From assembly GCA_942492115.1 (NCBI GenBank), contig CALODL010000015.1, forward strand, positions 310,001-374,000: a DNA stretch of 64,000 bases, written 5' to 3'. Origin of the DNA: CALODL01 sp942492115. GTDB taxonomy: Bacteria > Planctomycetota > Phycisphaerae > UBA1845 > CAIVHJ01. The notes under the pieces were generated by a model that was given only the letters and a program-made list of their open reading frames with translations, was not told the origin of the DNA and searched no databases. Below, piece after piece: positions 17,295-26,752 of this stretch. A program made the translations under genes and the position numbers. Position 1 is the stretch's first letter. Every line of letters begins with the position of its first letter.

Positions 17295-18812
17295 ATGCTC
17301 AAATTGGCTTCCCTGATTCTGTGTACGTGCGGGCTGGTTGTGACGCTGGCCTGTGGCGGCAACGACGATGGCACGCTGCAGGACAATATCAACACCCTGC
17401 CGATCCCCGAGGGGTTCGCGCTGGTTACGCGGTTCGCTCACCTGTCGGATGCTCAGGTGCTCGACGAGGAGTCGCCGGCGCGGTTTGCTCCGCTTGACTC
17501 CATCTTTGCGTACAGCTGGCGTCCGCAGGAAGCCTATTCGGCACAGGTGCTCGATGGCATGGTCCGCGCGATCAATCGCATGCATGCCGCAGGTCAGACG
17601 ATCGACTTCATGGTTCACACGGGCGATGCCACCGACAACAACCACCTGATCGAGTGGCGCTGGTTTCTGGAAACCCTCGATGGCAACACCGTCGACCCGC
17701 TTTCGGGCGTCGATGATCGCCCGGCCGACATGCGCCCGCCGGCTCTGCTCGATCCGCATCACGCGTTCGACGCCGCCGGACTGTACCACCAGGGTGTGCA
17801 CGGACCGCTCGACACGGTCGAGTGGTATGCCGTACTCGGCAATCATGACCACTTCGCCGTTGGCAACTTCGCGATCGTAGAACGGTCGGACGGTCGTCGG
17901 GTCGCGCCCGTGCCGCTGCCCCCGCTGTTCAACGCGTTCCTGCCCGCAGCGCTGAACCCTCAGAGCGTAACCGGATTCGCCCCAATTACCCCAGCGAACC
18001 CCGGTCCGCCCCGGTTGTTCAATTTCCGCGAACCGGTCACGCCCAACCCGGAGCGCATCTTCCTCAACATCAACGAGATCATGACCCTGCATCAGGATAC
18101 GACCAGCACCCCTGCCGGTCACGGGTTTGACGATGACGCGGTCGAGCGCAGTTGGTACGCCGTATCTCCCATGCCCAAACTGCGTCTCGTCGTGCTGGAC
18201 ACGTCTCAAATCCTGGATGAACTCCCTGCGTTCCCCTATTTCGCCGGCAGCATTCTCAACAATCAGCAGGCCTTTCTGATCAGCGAACTCCACGCCGCCG
18301 AGCGTAATGGCCAGTGGGTGATCATCGCCTCACATCACCCCAGCCAGGACTTGTCGGCGAACGTCGGCTCGCAAGTCGTCTCGGAGCAACTGCGTGCCGT
18401 ACTCAGTAACAGCGACCGGGTCGTCCTGCACGTCGCAGGCCACACGCATCGTCACCGTGTGATCGATCGCGGCGGTTACCTCGAAATCGAGACGGCCAGT
18501 ACGCTCGACTATCCACAGGAAGGCCGCGTCATCGAACTGTACGAATCGGCTGACGGCACCGAGGCCATTGCACGGTACGACGTCTTCAGCCATCTTCCGA
18601 CTGCGGCGCCCAGTGACGACCCGCTGTATGCCCTGCGCAGCGAGGCCTACCGCCGCGCCACCGAAGACGCTGCCCTCGACGTTGCGATCAATACTCGGAT
18701 GCAGACGGATGCGAGCCTGAGGCTCGAAGACATCGACGACCGCAAGCGCTGGTTGCATGGCGAGCCCCATGATCGTCGAGGTCGCGTACGTCTGCGAGGC
18801 CGCCGCCGGTAA
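17295..18812 (+). CDS. Metallophosphoesterase lipoprotein (calcineurin-like)
   Basis: A 505-residue exported protein with lipobox VVTLACGG. Five calcineurin-fold motifs appear in order: FAHLSDAQVLD, VHTGDATDNN, AVLGNHDHF, IIASHHPS and VAGHTHRHRV, together binding two metal ions. Long insertions between the second and third motif fit a family of large bacterial metallophosphoesterases of unknown substrate. The last 20 residues are Arg-rich and do not look conserved, so the natural C-terminus could differ. It follows the LigD-like gene by 79 bp on the same strand. Confidence 0.8.
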   Translation: MLKLASLILCTCGLVVTLACGGNDDGTLQDNINTLPIPEGFALVTRFAHLSDAQVLDEESPARFAPLDSIFAYSWRPQEAYSAQVLDGMVRAINRMHAAGQTIDFMVHTGDATDNNHLIEWRWFLETLDGNTVDPLSGVDDRPADMRPPALLDPHHAFDAAGLYHQGVHGPLDTVEWYAVLGNHDHFAVGNFAIVERSDGRRVAPVPLPPLFNAFLPAALNPQSVTGFAPITPANPGPPRLFNFREPVTPNPERIFLNINEIMTLHQDTTSTPAGHGFDDDAVERSWYAVSPMPKLRLVVLDTSQILDELPAFPYFAGSILNNQQAFLISELHAAERNGQWVIIASHHPSQDLSANVGSQVVSEQLRAVLSNSDRVVLHVAGHTHRHRVIDRGGYLEIETASTLDYPQEGRVIELYESADGTEAIARYDVFSHLPTAAPSDDPLYALRSEAYRRATEDAALDVAINTRMQTDASLRLEDIDDRKRWLHGEPHDRRGRVRLRGRRR

Positions 18813-18923
18813 CACCCTGCCGCATTCAATTCACTCGGCATTCGATCGATGATCGCCACGGGCGGCAAGTTCGCGCGCCGGCTGGTACAATACGCCCGGA
18901 TACTGAACAGGAAAGGACGGAGA

Positions 18924-19797
18924 ATGCACGTGTTGTTGACTGTAGCGGTTGCCGCCGCGCTCGGACAGGATCCAGAGTACTTGAAAGAGATCGACTCATG
19001 GCACGCGCGCAGAATGGAGAAGTTGCGCAGCAACACCGGCTATCTGACGCTCGTCGGACTTCACCAGCTGAATCCTGGCACGCACACTCTGGGTTCGGGA
19101 TCGGACAATGGGATCATCCTGGATTCATCCGCGCCCGTGTCGGTGGGTCAGATGACGATCAGCGGTGACACGATCACTTTCACGGCGCAAACCGGCGTGA
19201 CGGTCCAACGATTCGGCAGCACAGCGCCCGAGCGCATCTCGACCACGACCATGATTCACGACATGGCCGGTGCGCCAACTGTTCTGTCCACTGGCTCCAT
19301 TCTGTTCCATGTCATCCAGCGCAACGACACCCTGTACCTGCGTGTGCGCAATCGCAACAGTCCGGCGTTGGCATCATTCAAGGGCATCGAGCGTTACGCA
19401 GTGAACGCGCGCTTGGCGCATTCCGGCGAAGCTGAGCACCGACGAAGCCGGCACGATTCTTGTCCCCAATGTGCTGGGCAAGAAGACAGCGACGGCATCG
19501 CCGGGCGTGCTGGTTTTTGAATTCGATGGCACGCTTCAGCGACTGCACCCCACCAGGCAGACCAATGGCTCACTGTTCATGGTCTTTCGGGACGCCACCA
19601 GTGGTGAAACGACCTATCCCGGGGGCCGCTTCCTCGAGGCACCGGCCCCCGATGATGATGGCCGTGTTGTGCTCGATTTCAATCGGGCCCACAATCCAGC
19701 CTGCGCCTTCACCCCGTTTGCCACATGCCCCATGCCACCCGCCGGCAATGCATTGAGCATCGCCGTCGAGGCGGGCGAGAAGTACACGCCGCATTGA
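18924..19797 (+). pseudogene. DUF1684 family protein, disrupted by a single extra T at 19413-19414
   Basis: The first frame gives a secreted protein from the ATG at 18924 (MHVLLTVAVAAALGQDPEYL; GGACGGAGA upstream), with DUF1684 landmarks NTGYLTLVGLHQLNPGTHTL and FKGIERYAVN. At 19413-19414 the text reads CGC TTGGCGC; with one T removed it becomes NARWRIPAKLSTDEAGTILV and runs on as SPGVLVFEFDGTLQRL, PGGRFLEAP and LDFNRAHNPACAF to the stop at 19795-19797. Both halves match the same family in order, so this is one gene of about 290 codons. As written, the upstream frame stops at 19520. Sequencing error or real decay cannot be separated here. Function of DUF1684 is unknown. Confidence 0.8.
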
Positions 19798-19811
19798 TCC
19801 AGAGACGCGTG

Positions 19812-20060
19812 CTACATCGCTGACAACGCCAGGTAGGGCACGATGCAGAAAACGATGATCAGCACTTTGAACATACCCAGGTACCAGTAGACGACGAGGG
19901 CGATCTTGTCCTCAGCCAGGCTGAACATCTGACCATGCATCCTGTACACGACCTTCTTGAGCGCCATGATGATCACCGAACTGAAGATCAGCAGGCCGAT
20001 ATTGATGAGGGTCATCCATTTGAAGAATTCGGTGAGTTGATCCACATTCATATCTGACAT
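19812..20060 (-). CDS. DUF6868-like small membrane protein
   Basis: An 82-residue protein with two membrane segments (TLINIGLLIFSSVIIMAL and VVYWYLGMFKVLIIVFCIV) separated by a short loop with KKVVYRMHGQMF. This matches my memory of the DUF6868 family, short inner-membrane proteins of unknown function common in marine bacteria and planctomycetes. A second in-frame ATG at 20051 is an equally good start. It sits between the stop of the DUF1684 gene and the end of the M14 pair. Confidence 0.6.
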   Translation of the reverse strand: MSDMNVDQLTEFFKWMTLINIGLLIFSSVIIMALKKVVYRMHGQMFSLAEDKIALVVYWYLGMFKVLIIVFCIVPYLALSAM

Positions 20061-20100
20061 CCTTATAGAGGGACGCAGTGTGGAGGAGCGGCCCGCAGCC

Positions 20101-21900
20101 TCACTCGGCGTTCGCTGCGGGCGGCTTTATCCATTCTGACTCTTCCAGCGTGAGGCGTTTCTTGAGCTTGCCGCCTTTTTGCGAGGTGTACACGACCTCG
20201 ACTTCGCCCGCACCTTCGACGATCCAGCGAAACAGCTCGGTACCGTAGCGACCAATGCCGTTGTCCACCCAAATGCGTTCGGGGCTGCGCTCGGTGAGAT
20301 CGACCATCTGCACCGACCGCCAACTGCCCGGCCGGCCCGAAGCCAGCACGCGTGTGTCTGGCAGTCGCAATCCGGCATCGGGCGCACCGGCAATGGACAG
20401 CAGCTTGACCTGATCGCGAGCGCCGATGTTCTTCTCGGCGGCCAGTGCGCTGATTGTTGGAATGGCCTTTTCGTTCTGAATCTCGACCGTGATTTCCCAC
20501 GTACCGGGAGCCAGCTTGCGGACTCGCGTATGCGTAAAGGCCAGCTTGGGCATGTGGTCCGCATGGAACATGGTGAACGCAAAATTGCGGTGACACAATT
20601 CCTCGAGCATGAACATGGGCTGGACACGTGACGCGTACTTGTTCCACCCACCGATGAGCACCTCACCGTAGGTCGGGTGATCGTAGGGTTTGAGCGGCAC
20701 CCACAGCTGATCGAATTGCAGGAGGTCATTGAACTTGAAGCGTTGCTCGTTGCGGTCCCAGTCACCCTCTTTGCCATAGTAGTACTTGGCGTTGGCCCAC
20801 AACTCGTTGGTAAAACTGAAGATACCGAGCCCTTCCGAAACCCAGTTCACGAAACCGCCGTGCACGGTGTAGAGATCTTTGTACAGCACCATGTAGCGGT
20901 AGAACGGCAGCATTTTCTCGCCGATCTGACCGATCTCATCGTACACGGCGACGTCAGCCGGCGGATAGTAACTCTCGCGATTCTCGGCGCCGGGGCCACG
21001 GAGGATCATGCCGCCCGTGTTGTGGTACGACTGCGCCGCAGCGACATTGGGATGATCGAGCAAGAACTCACCGATGCAGCGTGACTCGGGGTGACTGAAC
21101 GGGTAGTCGCCGGCGCCAAATTGAATGTAGTTGGGCTTCCAACCGCTGGGCCAGTTGCGATTGAGATCGTAGCCACCGGGTCCGTCCTCGTTCATGCGGC
21201 CGTCGTTGTCGTTGTCTATGCCTTCCATACCGATCATCGAGTAGTCGCCCTTCTCGTCGCGCCCCACTCGTTCGAACATGCGCGGGTCCTTCCGCGAACG
21301 TAGAAACCGCCCATTCGGATCCTTCTGATACATCATGGTGATGAACCCATCGCCATCGAGATCGTCATAGCCGTCTTCGTCATACAACCCATCGTTGTCA
21401 TTGTCTGTCGGCTTCTTGCCCGAACGGGAAGTGCTCGACGTATTGGGCTGATCGAACCACCAGGCGCGACCATCTGGATTGACCGACGGCACGATATAGA
21501 ACGCCCGCTCATCGACCAGTGTGGTCAATTTGTCTACAACGCCGTAACTCTTGGTCAGATACCAGATGGTGTACAAGCATACCTCTGTCGCCTGGACCTC
21601 ATTGCCATGGACGTTGCCGTCGATGTACATCGCGGCTTTGTCTCGATCAGATCCGGTCTTCGGATTGTTGATCGTGACCAACCAGATATCGCGCCCCTCG
21701 GTACTCTTGCCTAGTGACTCGAGTGCGAGCAACTCGGGATATGCGACCACGAGCTTGTGCAGGATGTCGACCATCTCGGGGTAGTCGTACACGCGATCAA
21801 AAGCCAGATCGACGCGACTCGGAACGGCAGGTTGGGCACGCAGTGCAGCGGGACACACGGCTGCTGCCAGAACCAGGACGAGCACTTTTCTGACGATCAT
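20101..21900 (-). CDS. Secreted M14 zinc carboxypeptidase with Ca-binding insertion
   Basis: A 599-residue exported peptidase (signal MIVRKVLVLVLAAAVCPAAL). All M14 active-site elements are present: the zinc pair in GNVHGNE, substrate Arg in DLNRNW, third zinc His in QSYHNTGG and the catalytic Glu in SFTNELW. Between the first two lies an insertion rich in Asp/Asn (DNDNDGLYDEDGYDDLDGDG) that resembles thrombospondin type 3 or EF-hand calcium loops. The C-terminal 180 residues form a beta-rich accessory domain. Predicted to remove C-terminal residues from extracellular peptides. Its start codon overlaps the stop of the neighbouring M14 paralog by 4 nt. Confidence 0.88.
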   Translation of the reverse strand: MIVRKVLVLVLAAAVCPAALRAQPAVPSRVDLAFDRVYDYPEMVDILHKLVVAYPELLALESLGKSTEGRDIWLVTINNPKTGSDRDKAAMYIDGNVHGNEVQATEVCLYTIWYLTKSYGVVDKLTTLVDERAFYIVPSVNPDGRAWWFDQPNTSSTSRSGKKPTDNDNDGLYDEDGYDDLDGDGFITMMYQKDPNGRFLRSRKDPRMFERVGRDEKGDYSMIGMEGIDNDNDGRMNEDGPGGYDLNRNWPSGWKPNYIQFGAGDYPFSHPESRCIGEFLLDHPNVAAAQSYHNTGGMILRGPGAENRESYYPPADVAVYDEIGQIGEKMLPFYRYMVLYKDLYTVHGGFVNWVSEGLGIFSFTNELWANAKYYYGKEGDWDRNEQRFKFNDLLQFDQLWVPLKPYDHPTYGEVLIGGWNKYASRVQPMFMLEELCHRNFAFTMFHADHMPKLAFTHTRVRKLAPGTWEITVEIQNEKAIPTISALAAEKNIGARDQVKLLSIAGAPDAGLRLPDTRVLASGRPGSWRSVQMVDLTERSPERIWVDNGIGRYGTELFRWIVEGAGEVEVVYTSQKGGKLKKRLTLEESEWIKPPAANAE

Positions 21901-23858
21901 GAGTGGTCCTCCGACCCGGCAGGCAGGGTGATCTCAAAGGACCACGCGCCGTATTTCTTTGAGGTGACCTCGAGTGTCACGGTTGCGCCCGCGGTGCCGG
22001 TGATGAGCCAGCGCAACTCTTGTCGTCCGCCGCTGCCAGGTATGGACCACACCTGTTGCATTCGCTGGCCGCCGACGATCCGTTCGAGTGGCACGTCGAG
22101 GCGGACAACGAGGGGACCGACAGTCCGGTTGAGCTGGGCGATGCCCAGACCCGTCGGAAAATATCCCTCATTCACCAGCGCCGTCTTGATCTCGAATACT
22201 GCCGTACCGAGGCGCTTGACCTGAGGATCGTCGATCGACACACGTGGCAGGCGTTCGAGGATATCGAGCGCCACCTGACCCTGCTGTTCGACGATCTCAT
22301 TGAGGTCATCGACAGCGGGGGTCGTGCGGAAGTATGGGCGGAAGCCGCCAATCTCGATCTCACCGAGTTGCGGATGGGTGTACGCGGCCCAGTCCAGGAA
22401 GCCCTGGCCCTCACGCTCCTCGTCGCTGTACTTGAGCCATGCGGCGGCATCGGCATCGGCCGGAGCGTTCTTCTTTTCTGCACCGCCCGGGCCATCCATG
22501 CCGGGTCGACCGCCCCTGCGACCACCACGGCCCCCGCGACGACCCCGCCGTTCGCCTTCCGGGGGCACCTCGGCTGTTTCGGGTGGCACCTCGTCGGATT
22601 TGGTTTCTTCACCCTCGGCGCCCTCGGCATCACCCTTCTTGCCTTCCTCGTCCGGCTTGGGTTCGGGTTCGGGCCGGTTCCACAAGCGCACGGCAAGCGT
22701 TGGAATACCATATTCGTAGTAGCTCCATGCGTACGCCGCTCCATCCGAGGGTGCGGCCGGCATCTTCTTGATGCCGGTCAATTCAGAGTACTTCTCGCTG
22801 ATGAATGCGTATAGCGCGACATCGTCTTCGTGCAACCCCTGTGGTGCTTCGCGCCGCCGGCGACCGAACCGGCCTCCCCCGCCGCGTCTACCACGTTCGG
22901 TCGGCGCCCCGCGTCCGCTTTGGCCACGCAGGGCACCGCGTGGGCCGCCACCCGCACCGGGACCAGCCCCTCTGCCCTCCGCGCCTCCGCCTGTGGGCGG
23001 CGCCGCGATATTGTCGTGCCGGCCATAGAAGATCGCCGTGGCAATGCGCGGATGTTGGAGGAAGAACTCGATCAACGCGTGCGATTCCGGTTCGGAGATC
23101 TGATGCGGCCCGCTGGTGGATGTGTGTTCCGCGTACTTGTGTGGAAAATTGCTGTTGAGATCGACGCCGCCGACAGGATCCTCGTTGAATAGGCCATCGT
23201 CATCATCGTCGAGGCCCTCGATGACCAGGGCATGCGTCGGAGTCTCGCCCTTGTTACGCTCGGCTTTCTTCATCAAACGTTCGGCCTTGGGGTCGGCGAC
23301 ATGCGTCGGCTCCAAATCGGCTTTGCGACATGCGGCAACCGGCAGGCGCATCATGGTGATGACCCCGTCGCCATTGAGATCGTCGGGACCGTCTTCATCC
23401 ACCAGACCATCGCGATCGTCGTCCCAAGGTCGCAGGGCGTGGCGCTGCTCGCGCACCGGCGTGGCAAAGTACGCCGACAGCGCATCCGGATTCACGCATG
23501 GTATGACATAGACCGTCGAACGCCACAGCGCCTCCCACCCAGGCTCATCCGGGGCAATGCCGAGCAGCACTGCGGCGATACGCAGCGCCACGGTGGAGCT
23601 CACCGGATGCTCTCCATCGATGCCGGCTACGATCGCCAACGCCGGTCGATCATCGCGATCGCCGCCGCGCCCGATTGCCAGGGCCTCCAGCGGATGACCG
23701 TTACGGCTGATCCCAATCGTCTCGAGGGCGCACGATTGTGGGTGATTGGCCACGATCTGCTGCAGTTCCGCACTGAGCGCAGCAGGGTCCAGCAACTTGC
23801 TCTGATCCGGGCCAGCCGTGGTCGAAGCTGACAACAAACTGAGTAGCACAAGCATCAT
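21897..23858 (-). CDS. M14 carboxypeptidase paralog lacking zinc ligands and catalytic residues
   Basis: A 653-residue exported protein that follows the domain plan of the downstream M14 peptidase, including the Ca-loop insertion (DDDRDGLVDEDGPDDLNGDG). Every active-site element is altered: GNVHGNE is replaced by GIDGEHP, DLNRNW by DLNSNF, SYHNTGG by FYGRHDN and TNELW by AVRLW. It also carries Gly/Arg-rich and Glu-rich low-complexity inserts (for example RRGRRGGRGGRRGGRPG). It is probably an inactive partner or binding protein. I start it at 23858, where MMLVLLSLLSASTTAG gives a signal peptide and AGGGG lies upstream; an ATG at 23888 is possible. The stop overlaps the start of the active paralog (ATGA). 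Confidence 0.75.
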   Translation of the reverse strand: MMLVLLSLLSASTTAGPDQSKLLDPAALSAELQQIVANHPQSCALETIGISRNGHPLEALAIGRGGDRDDRPALAIVAGIDGEHPVSSTVALRIAAVLLGIAPDEPGWEALWRSTVYVIPCVNPDALSAYFATPVREQRHALRPWDDDRDGLVDEDGPDDLNGDGVITMMRLPVAACRKADLEPTHVADPKAERLMKKAERNKGETPTHALVIEGLDDDDDGLFNEDPVGGVDLNSNFPHKYAEHTSTSGPHQISEPESHALIEFFLQHPRIATAIFYGRHDNIAAPPTGGGAEGRGAGPGAGGGPRGALRGQSGRGAPTERGRRGGGGRFGRRRREAPQGLHEDDVALYAFISEKYSELTGIKKMPAAPSDGAAYAWSYYEYGIPTLAVRLWNRPEPEPKPDEEGKKGDAEGAEGEETKSDEVPPETAEVPPEGERRGRRGGRGGRRGGRPGMDGPGGAEKKNAPADADAAAWLKYSDEEREGQGFLDWAAYTHPQLGEIEIGGFRPYFRTTPAVDDLNEIVEQQGQVALDILERLPRVSIDDPQVKRLGTAVFEIKTALVNEGYFPTGLGIAQLNRTVGPLVVRLDVPLERIVGGQRMQQVWSIPGSGGRQELRWLITGTAGATVTLEVTSKKYGAWSFEITLPAGSEDHS

Positions 23859-24017
23859 GGTGCAAGATCCCCTGTGTTGGAAACGCATGAGTATGCGTAG
23901 TTTGCAGATGCGAAACGCAACCGCAAGCCCTGGAGCACCGCAATTCTGCCGCCTCTTGGGGCTCCGAGCCCGAATCAGGTATCCTGGAGGATGCTCATCA
24001 ACTGAGGAGGACTGAGT

Positions 24018-25925
24018 ATGCGCCACATCGGCATCGCAATATCGGTTATCACCGTGTCCCTGGCTACGTTGGTCGCTGAGCCCGCCTGGGCCGGCGGCGG
24101 GTTCGCCTGCTGTTTCCCGGACGCGAGCTGCCAGGATCTCACCGAGGCCGATTGCCTGATGATGGGCGGTGTGTGGGTCGGGGGACCGGGAGCCAGGGTC
24201 TGTGCTGAGATCGTCGGCACGCCACTCGAATGCCTGCCGGTCGCAACCGGCGCATGCTGCGATGACGCGTTCATGTGCACCGAAGTCGCCGGCGAACGCA
24301 ACTGCCCGGCACCCAGCATCTACTTCGGCGACGGAACGACCTGCGATCCCGATCCCTGCGGTGATGTCCCTCCCGATGGTGCCTGTTGTGATCTGGCCAA
24401 AGGTTGCTTCGTCACCACGGAAAACAACTGCGGCGCGACCTGGATCGAAGATGCACGGTGTTCACCCGGCCTGTGTGATGACGTGATCCCCGGCGCCTGC
24501 TGTAGCGATGTCGGCCCCGTGACGACGTGCGCGGATACGGTTTCGGGCAACTGCGTCAATGCCAACCAGACGTTCTTCGCCAATGAACAATGCATCAACG
24601 ATCCGTGCGGACTGTTGCCAGAAGGCGCATGCTGCACCGATACAGGCGAGGGCATAACATGTTCAATCGGTTTAGAACTCAACTGCCAGCAACCAGGACA
24701 GACCTACCAGGGTGATGAGACAAACTGTTGCCCCAACCCCTGCCTGGAAGAAGTCCCCGGTGCATGCTGCACGATTGGTGGCGGGTGTGCGTTGACCCTC
24801 AGTTGCGAGTGCATCGGCCAGGACCAGGAGTACCAGGGTGATGGTACCGTTTGCGATCCCGATCCGTGCACGACGATAGTCGGTGCGTGTTGCACCAGCG
24901 ATGGCAAAGCGACGACCTGCGCAGAAACGACCCCCGATGATTGCATTGGCGATGGCCAGGCATATGCGGGCGATGGCACGAGCTGCGACGATGATCCGTG
25001 TACCGGGATTTTCTGTGCCTCCACTGCTGATTGCGCCGATCTCGACGCAAACGGGACGCGTGACAACAACTGCCTGTGGTGGGAATGCACGGCCAATGGC
25101 TGCGTCCCGACGGACATCGTCTTTGCCGACATGGGTGGCCAGTTCGGCGTCTGCCCGCCGGACGGTACTGCCGATGGCAACGACCGTTTCCAAGCGCTGA
25201 ACTGCTTCTCAGGCGTCGCCCCCGATGGCGGAGTCTACGAATGCGAGCCATCACCGCCGGCCGCCATGAACGTTGATGCTGGAGGTCAGTTTGGCTCGTG
25301 CTTCCCGGACGGCGTGTGTGATGGCAACGACGCATTCGCCGCACTCAACGCCTTTGGCAACAACACGACCTGTTCCTGTCCGCTGGATGGCGGCCCCAAT
25401 CCCGACATCATTGCCCCCCACACGAACGTGGCCGAAGCATTCGTATCGCTACGCCGCAAGTCGACACTCGTTTCCCCGGATGCATTCATTGCAATCGAGG
25501 TCCACCTCGATAAGCCATTGCACGATCTGCGAGGCTACCAGTTGCATCTCGGCGTAGAGGGTGGAACCCACGGCACGCTTGAACTGGTCGACATCGGTAT
25601 TGACCAGACCTTCCGCCATCGGCCTCAACGTCGTCGAGCAATGAGCGGCGCTCACATATTCGCTCATCTTCCGTTCTGGGAAGCATATAACATCTCCACC
25701 GGACAGATGGTCGTCGGTCTCGACTCACCGGGAGTCGCCGTTGATGCCGGGCATCTGGCCACGTACTACTTCAAGCCCACGCCGCAGGCGCGTGGCACGT
25801 TCGTCATCGATCTGTTGACCTTCGACGAGGCCACGCCGCAGAACAGGTCGTTCCTGTTTCCGACGCAATCCGATGGTCGGATCACCATACGGACGACAGG
25901 GCCCATGACCGTGAGCGTGGAGTAG
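24018..25925 (+). CDS. Secreted GACC-repeat protein with conserved C-terminal module
   Basis: A 635-residue exported protein (signal ending near PAWAGGG). Residues about 28-330 hold roughly seven to eight Cys-rich repeats of 35-45 residues, each opening GACC or a variant (ACCD, GACCSD, GACCTS) and ending in CDPDPC-like clusters; each has six or so cysteines, suggesting disulfide-bonded units. From about residue 331 comes copy two of the module found in three other genes: CADLDANGTRDNNCLWWEC, NDRFQALNCF, NDAFAALNAF, CSCPLDGG, LRGYQLHLG, GTFVIDLL and NRSFLFPT. No membrane anchor or sorting signal follows. Likely extracellular or surface bound; function unknown. Confidence 0.75.
   Translation: MRHIGIAISVITVSLATLVAEPAWAGGGFACCFPDASCQDLTEADCLMMGGVWVGGPGARVCAEIVGTPLECLPVATGACCDDAFMCTEVAGERNCPAPSIYFGDGTTCDPDPCGDVPPDGACCDLAKGCFVTTENNCGATWIEDARCSPGLCDDVIPGACCSDVGPVTTCADTVSGNCVNANQTFFANEQCINDPCGLLPEGACCTDTGEGITCSIGLELNCQQPGQTYQGDETNCCPNPCLEEVPGACCTIGGGCALTLSCECIGQDQEYQGDGTVCDPDPCTTIVGACCTSDGKATTCAETTPDDCIGDGQAYAGDGTSCDDDPCTGIFCASTADCADLDANGTRDNNCLWWECTANGCVPTDIVFADMGGQFGVCPPDGTADGNDRFQALNCFSGVAPDGGVYECEPSPPAAMNVDAGGQFGSCFPDGVCDGNDAFAALNAFGNNTTCSCPLDGGPNPDIIAPHTNVAEAFVSLRRKSTLVSPDAFIAIEVHLDKPLHDLRGYQLHLGVEGGTHGTLELVDIGIDQTFRHRPQRRRAMSGAHIFAHLPFWEAYNISTGQMVVGLDSPGVAVDAGHLATYYFKPTPQARGTFVIDLLTFDEATPQNRSFLFPTQSDGRITIRTTGPMTVSVE
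25008..25925 (+). repeat. Conserved C-terminal module, copy 2 of 4
   Basis: About 305 codons with the same motif order as at 5564-6485: Cys-rich lead-in, two NDxxxALN loops, CSCPLDGG and a terminal beta-sandwich. Confidence 0.8.
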
Positions 25926-26070
25926 CGCCTAATAATCGAAGCACCGAACCCGGTCCCTGAACGACCAGACGCAACAGGCTGTGCTGGACATCTAATCCTG
26001 CTGTGCCGTATCGCCGGTCGTGGGTATGCTCGAATTGTTATCGATCACCGGGCACCCTTGGAGAATTCTC

Positions 26071-26628
26071 ATGCACCGACACCTGTGCCTCGCCCACCTG
26101 ACCGTTTCACTTGCCGCTACGATGATCTTCGCCACTGATGGTCGCAGCGAGAGCGATGCGTTCCGTGTCATCCAGATCGTACCTACCGATTCATATCTCG
26201 GTGTGGAGGTCGCCGCCAGTGCTGACGCCGCGCACCCTGCACCGAACTTCACGGCCCAAGCACAAGTCAATCTCGAAAAAGCCCTCGAAGATGCGTGGGT
26301 TGCCCGTGCCGAGCTGAACGCACTGCGTGTATTCCGCGAAGCGGAAGAAGCCAAGGCAGCCCCGGCACGTCCATCTGCCCCACGGGCCGCGGCCCCAGAG
26401 CGACGCGTGACGTATTATCGCGTCAAGGCCGAAGATCCGTTTACCTACCATCCAGCCACGCGCCGAACCTACACGACGCAGCCACCGAAGTTCTACAAGA
26501 CCCGGGCCCCGCGTGTGTACAAGACGCGCGCACCCCGAACCTACCAGCCCGTCAAGGACAGGCAGTTTCAGTCCAGGGCGCGCTATGATGCCTATATCAT
26601 TCCTGTTCAACAGCGCCCCGTCGAGTAG
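26071..26628 (+). CDS. Small basic secreted protein with YKTRAPR repeats
   Basis: A 185-residue protein of unknown function. A signal peptide (MHRHLCLAHLTVSLAATMIF) is followed by FRVIQIVPTDSYLGVEV, an Ala/Glu-rich helical stretch (about 60-110) and a basic, Tyr/Thr/Pro-rich tail with tandem YKTRAPRVYKTRAPRTY. The tail may bind polyanions such as cell wall polymers or DNA, which is inference only. The start at 26071 is chosen for the GGAG 7 nt upstream. The RVIxIVP segment resembles repeats in the small protein at 27767-28132. Confidence 0.6.
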   Translation: MHRHLCLAHLTVSLAATMIFATDGRSESDAFRVIQIVPTDSYLGVEVAASADAAHPAPNFTAQAQVNLEKALEDAWVARAELNALRVFREAEEAKAAPARPSAPRAAAPERRVTYYRVKAEDPFTYHPATRRTYTTQPPKFYKTRAPRVYKTRAPRTYQPVKDRQFQSRARYDAYIIPVQQRPVE

Positions 26629-26752
26629 CTGAGGCTCTGCCATCTGGCGCATCGGCTGTTATACTGCTCGTCCTGCCGGTTCCTTCGGAGATACCGCCGT
26701 CGTTGGCGGTCAAGAATCCGGCAACGCTCATGCATAACAGGGCGCTGGTCAC

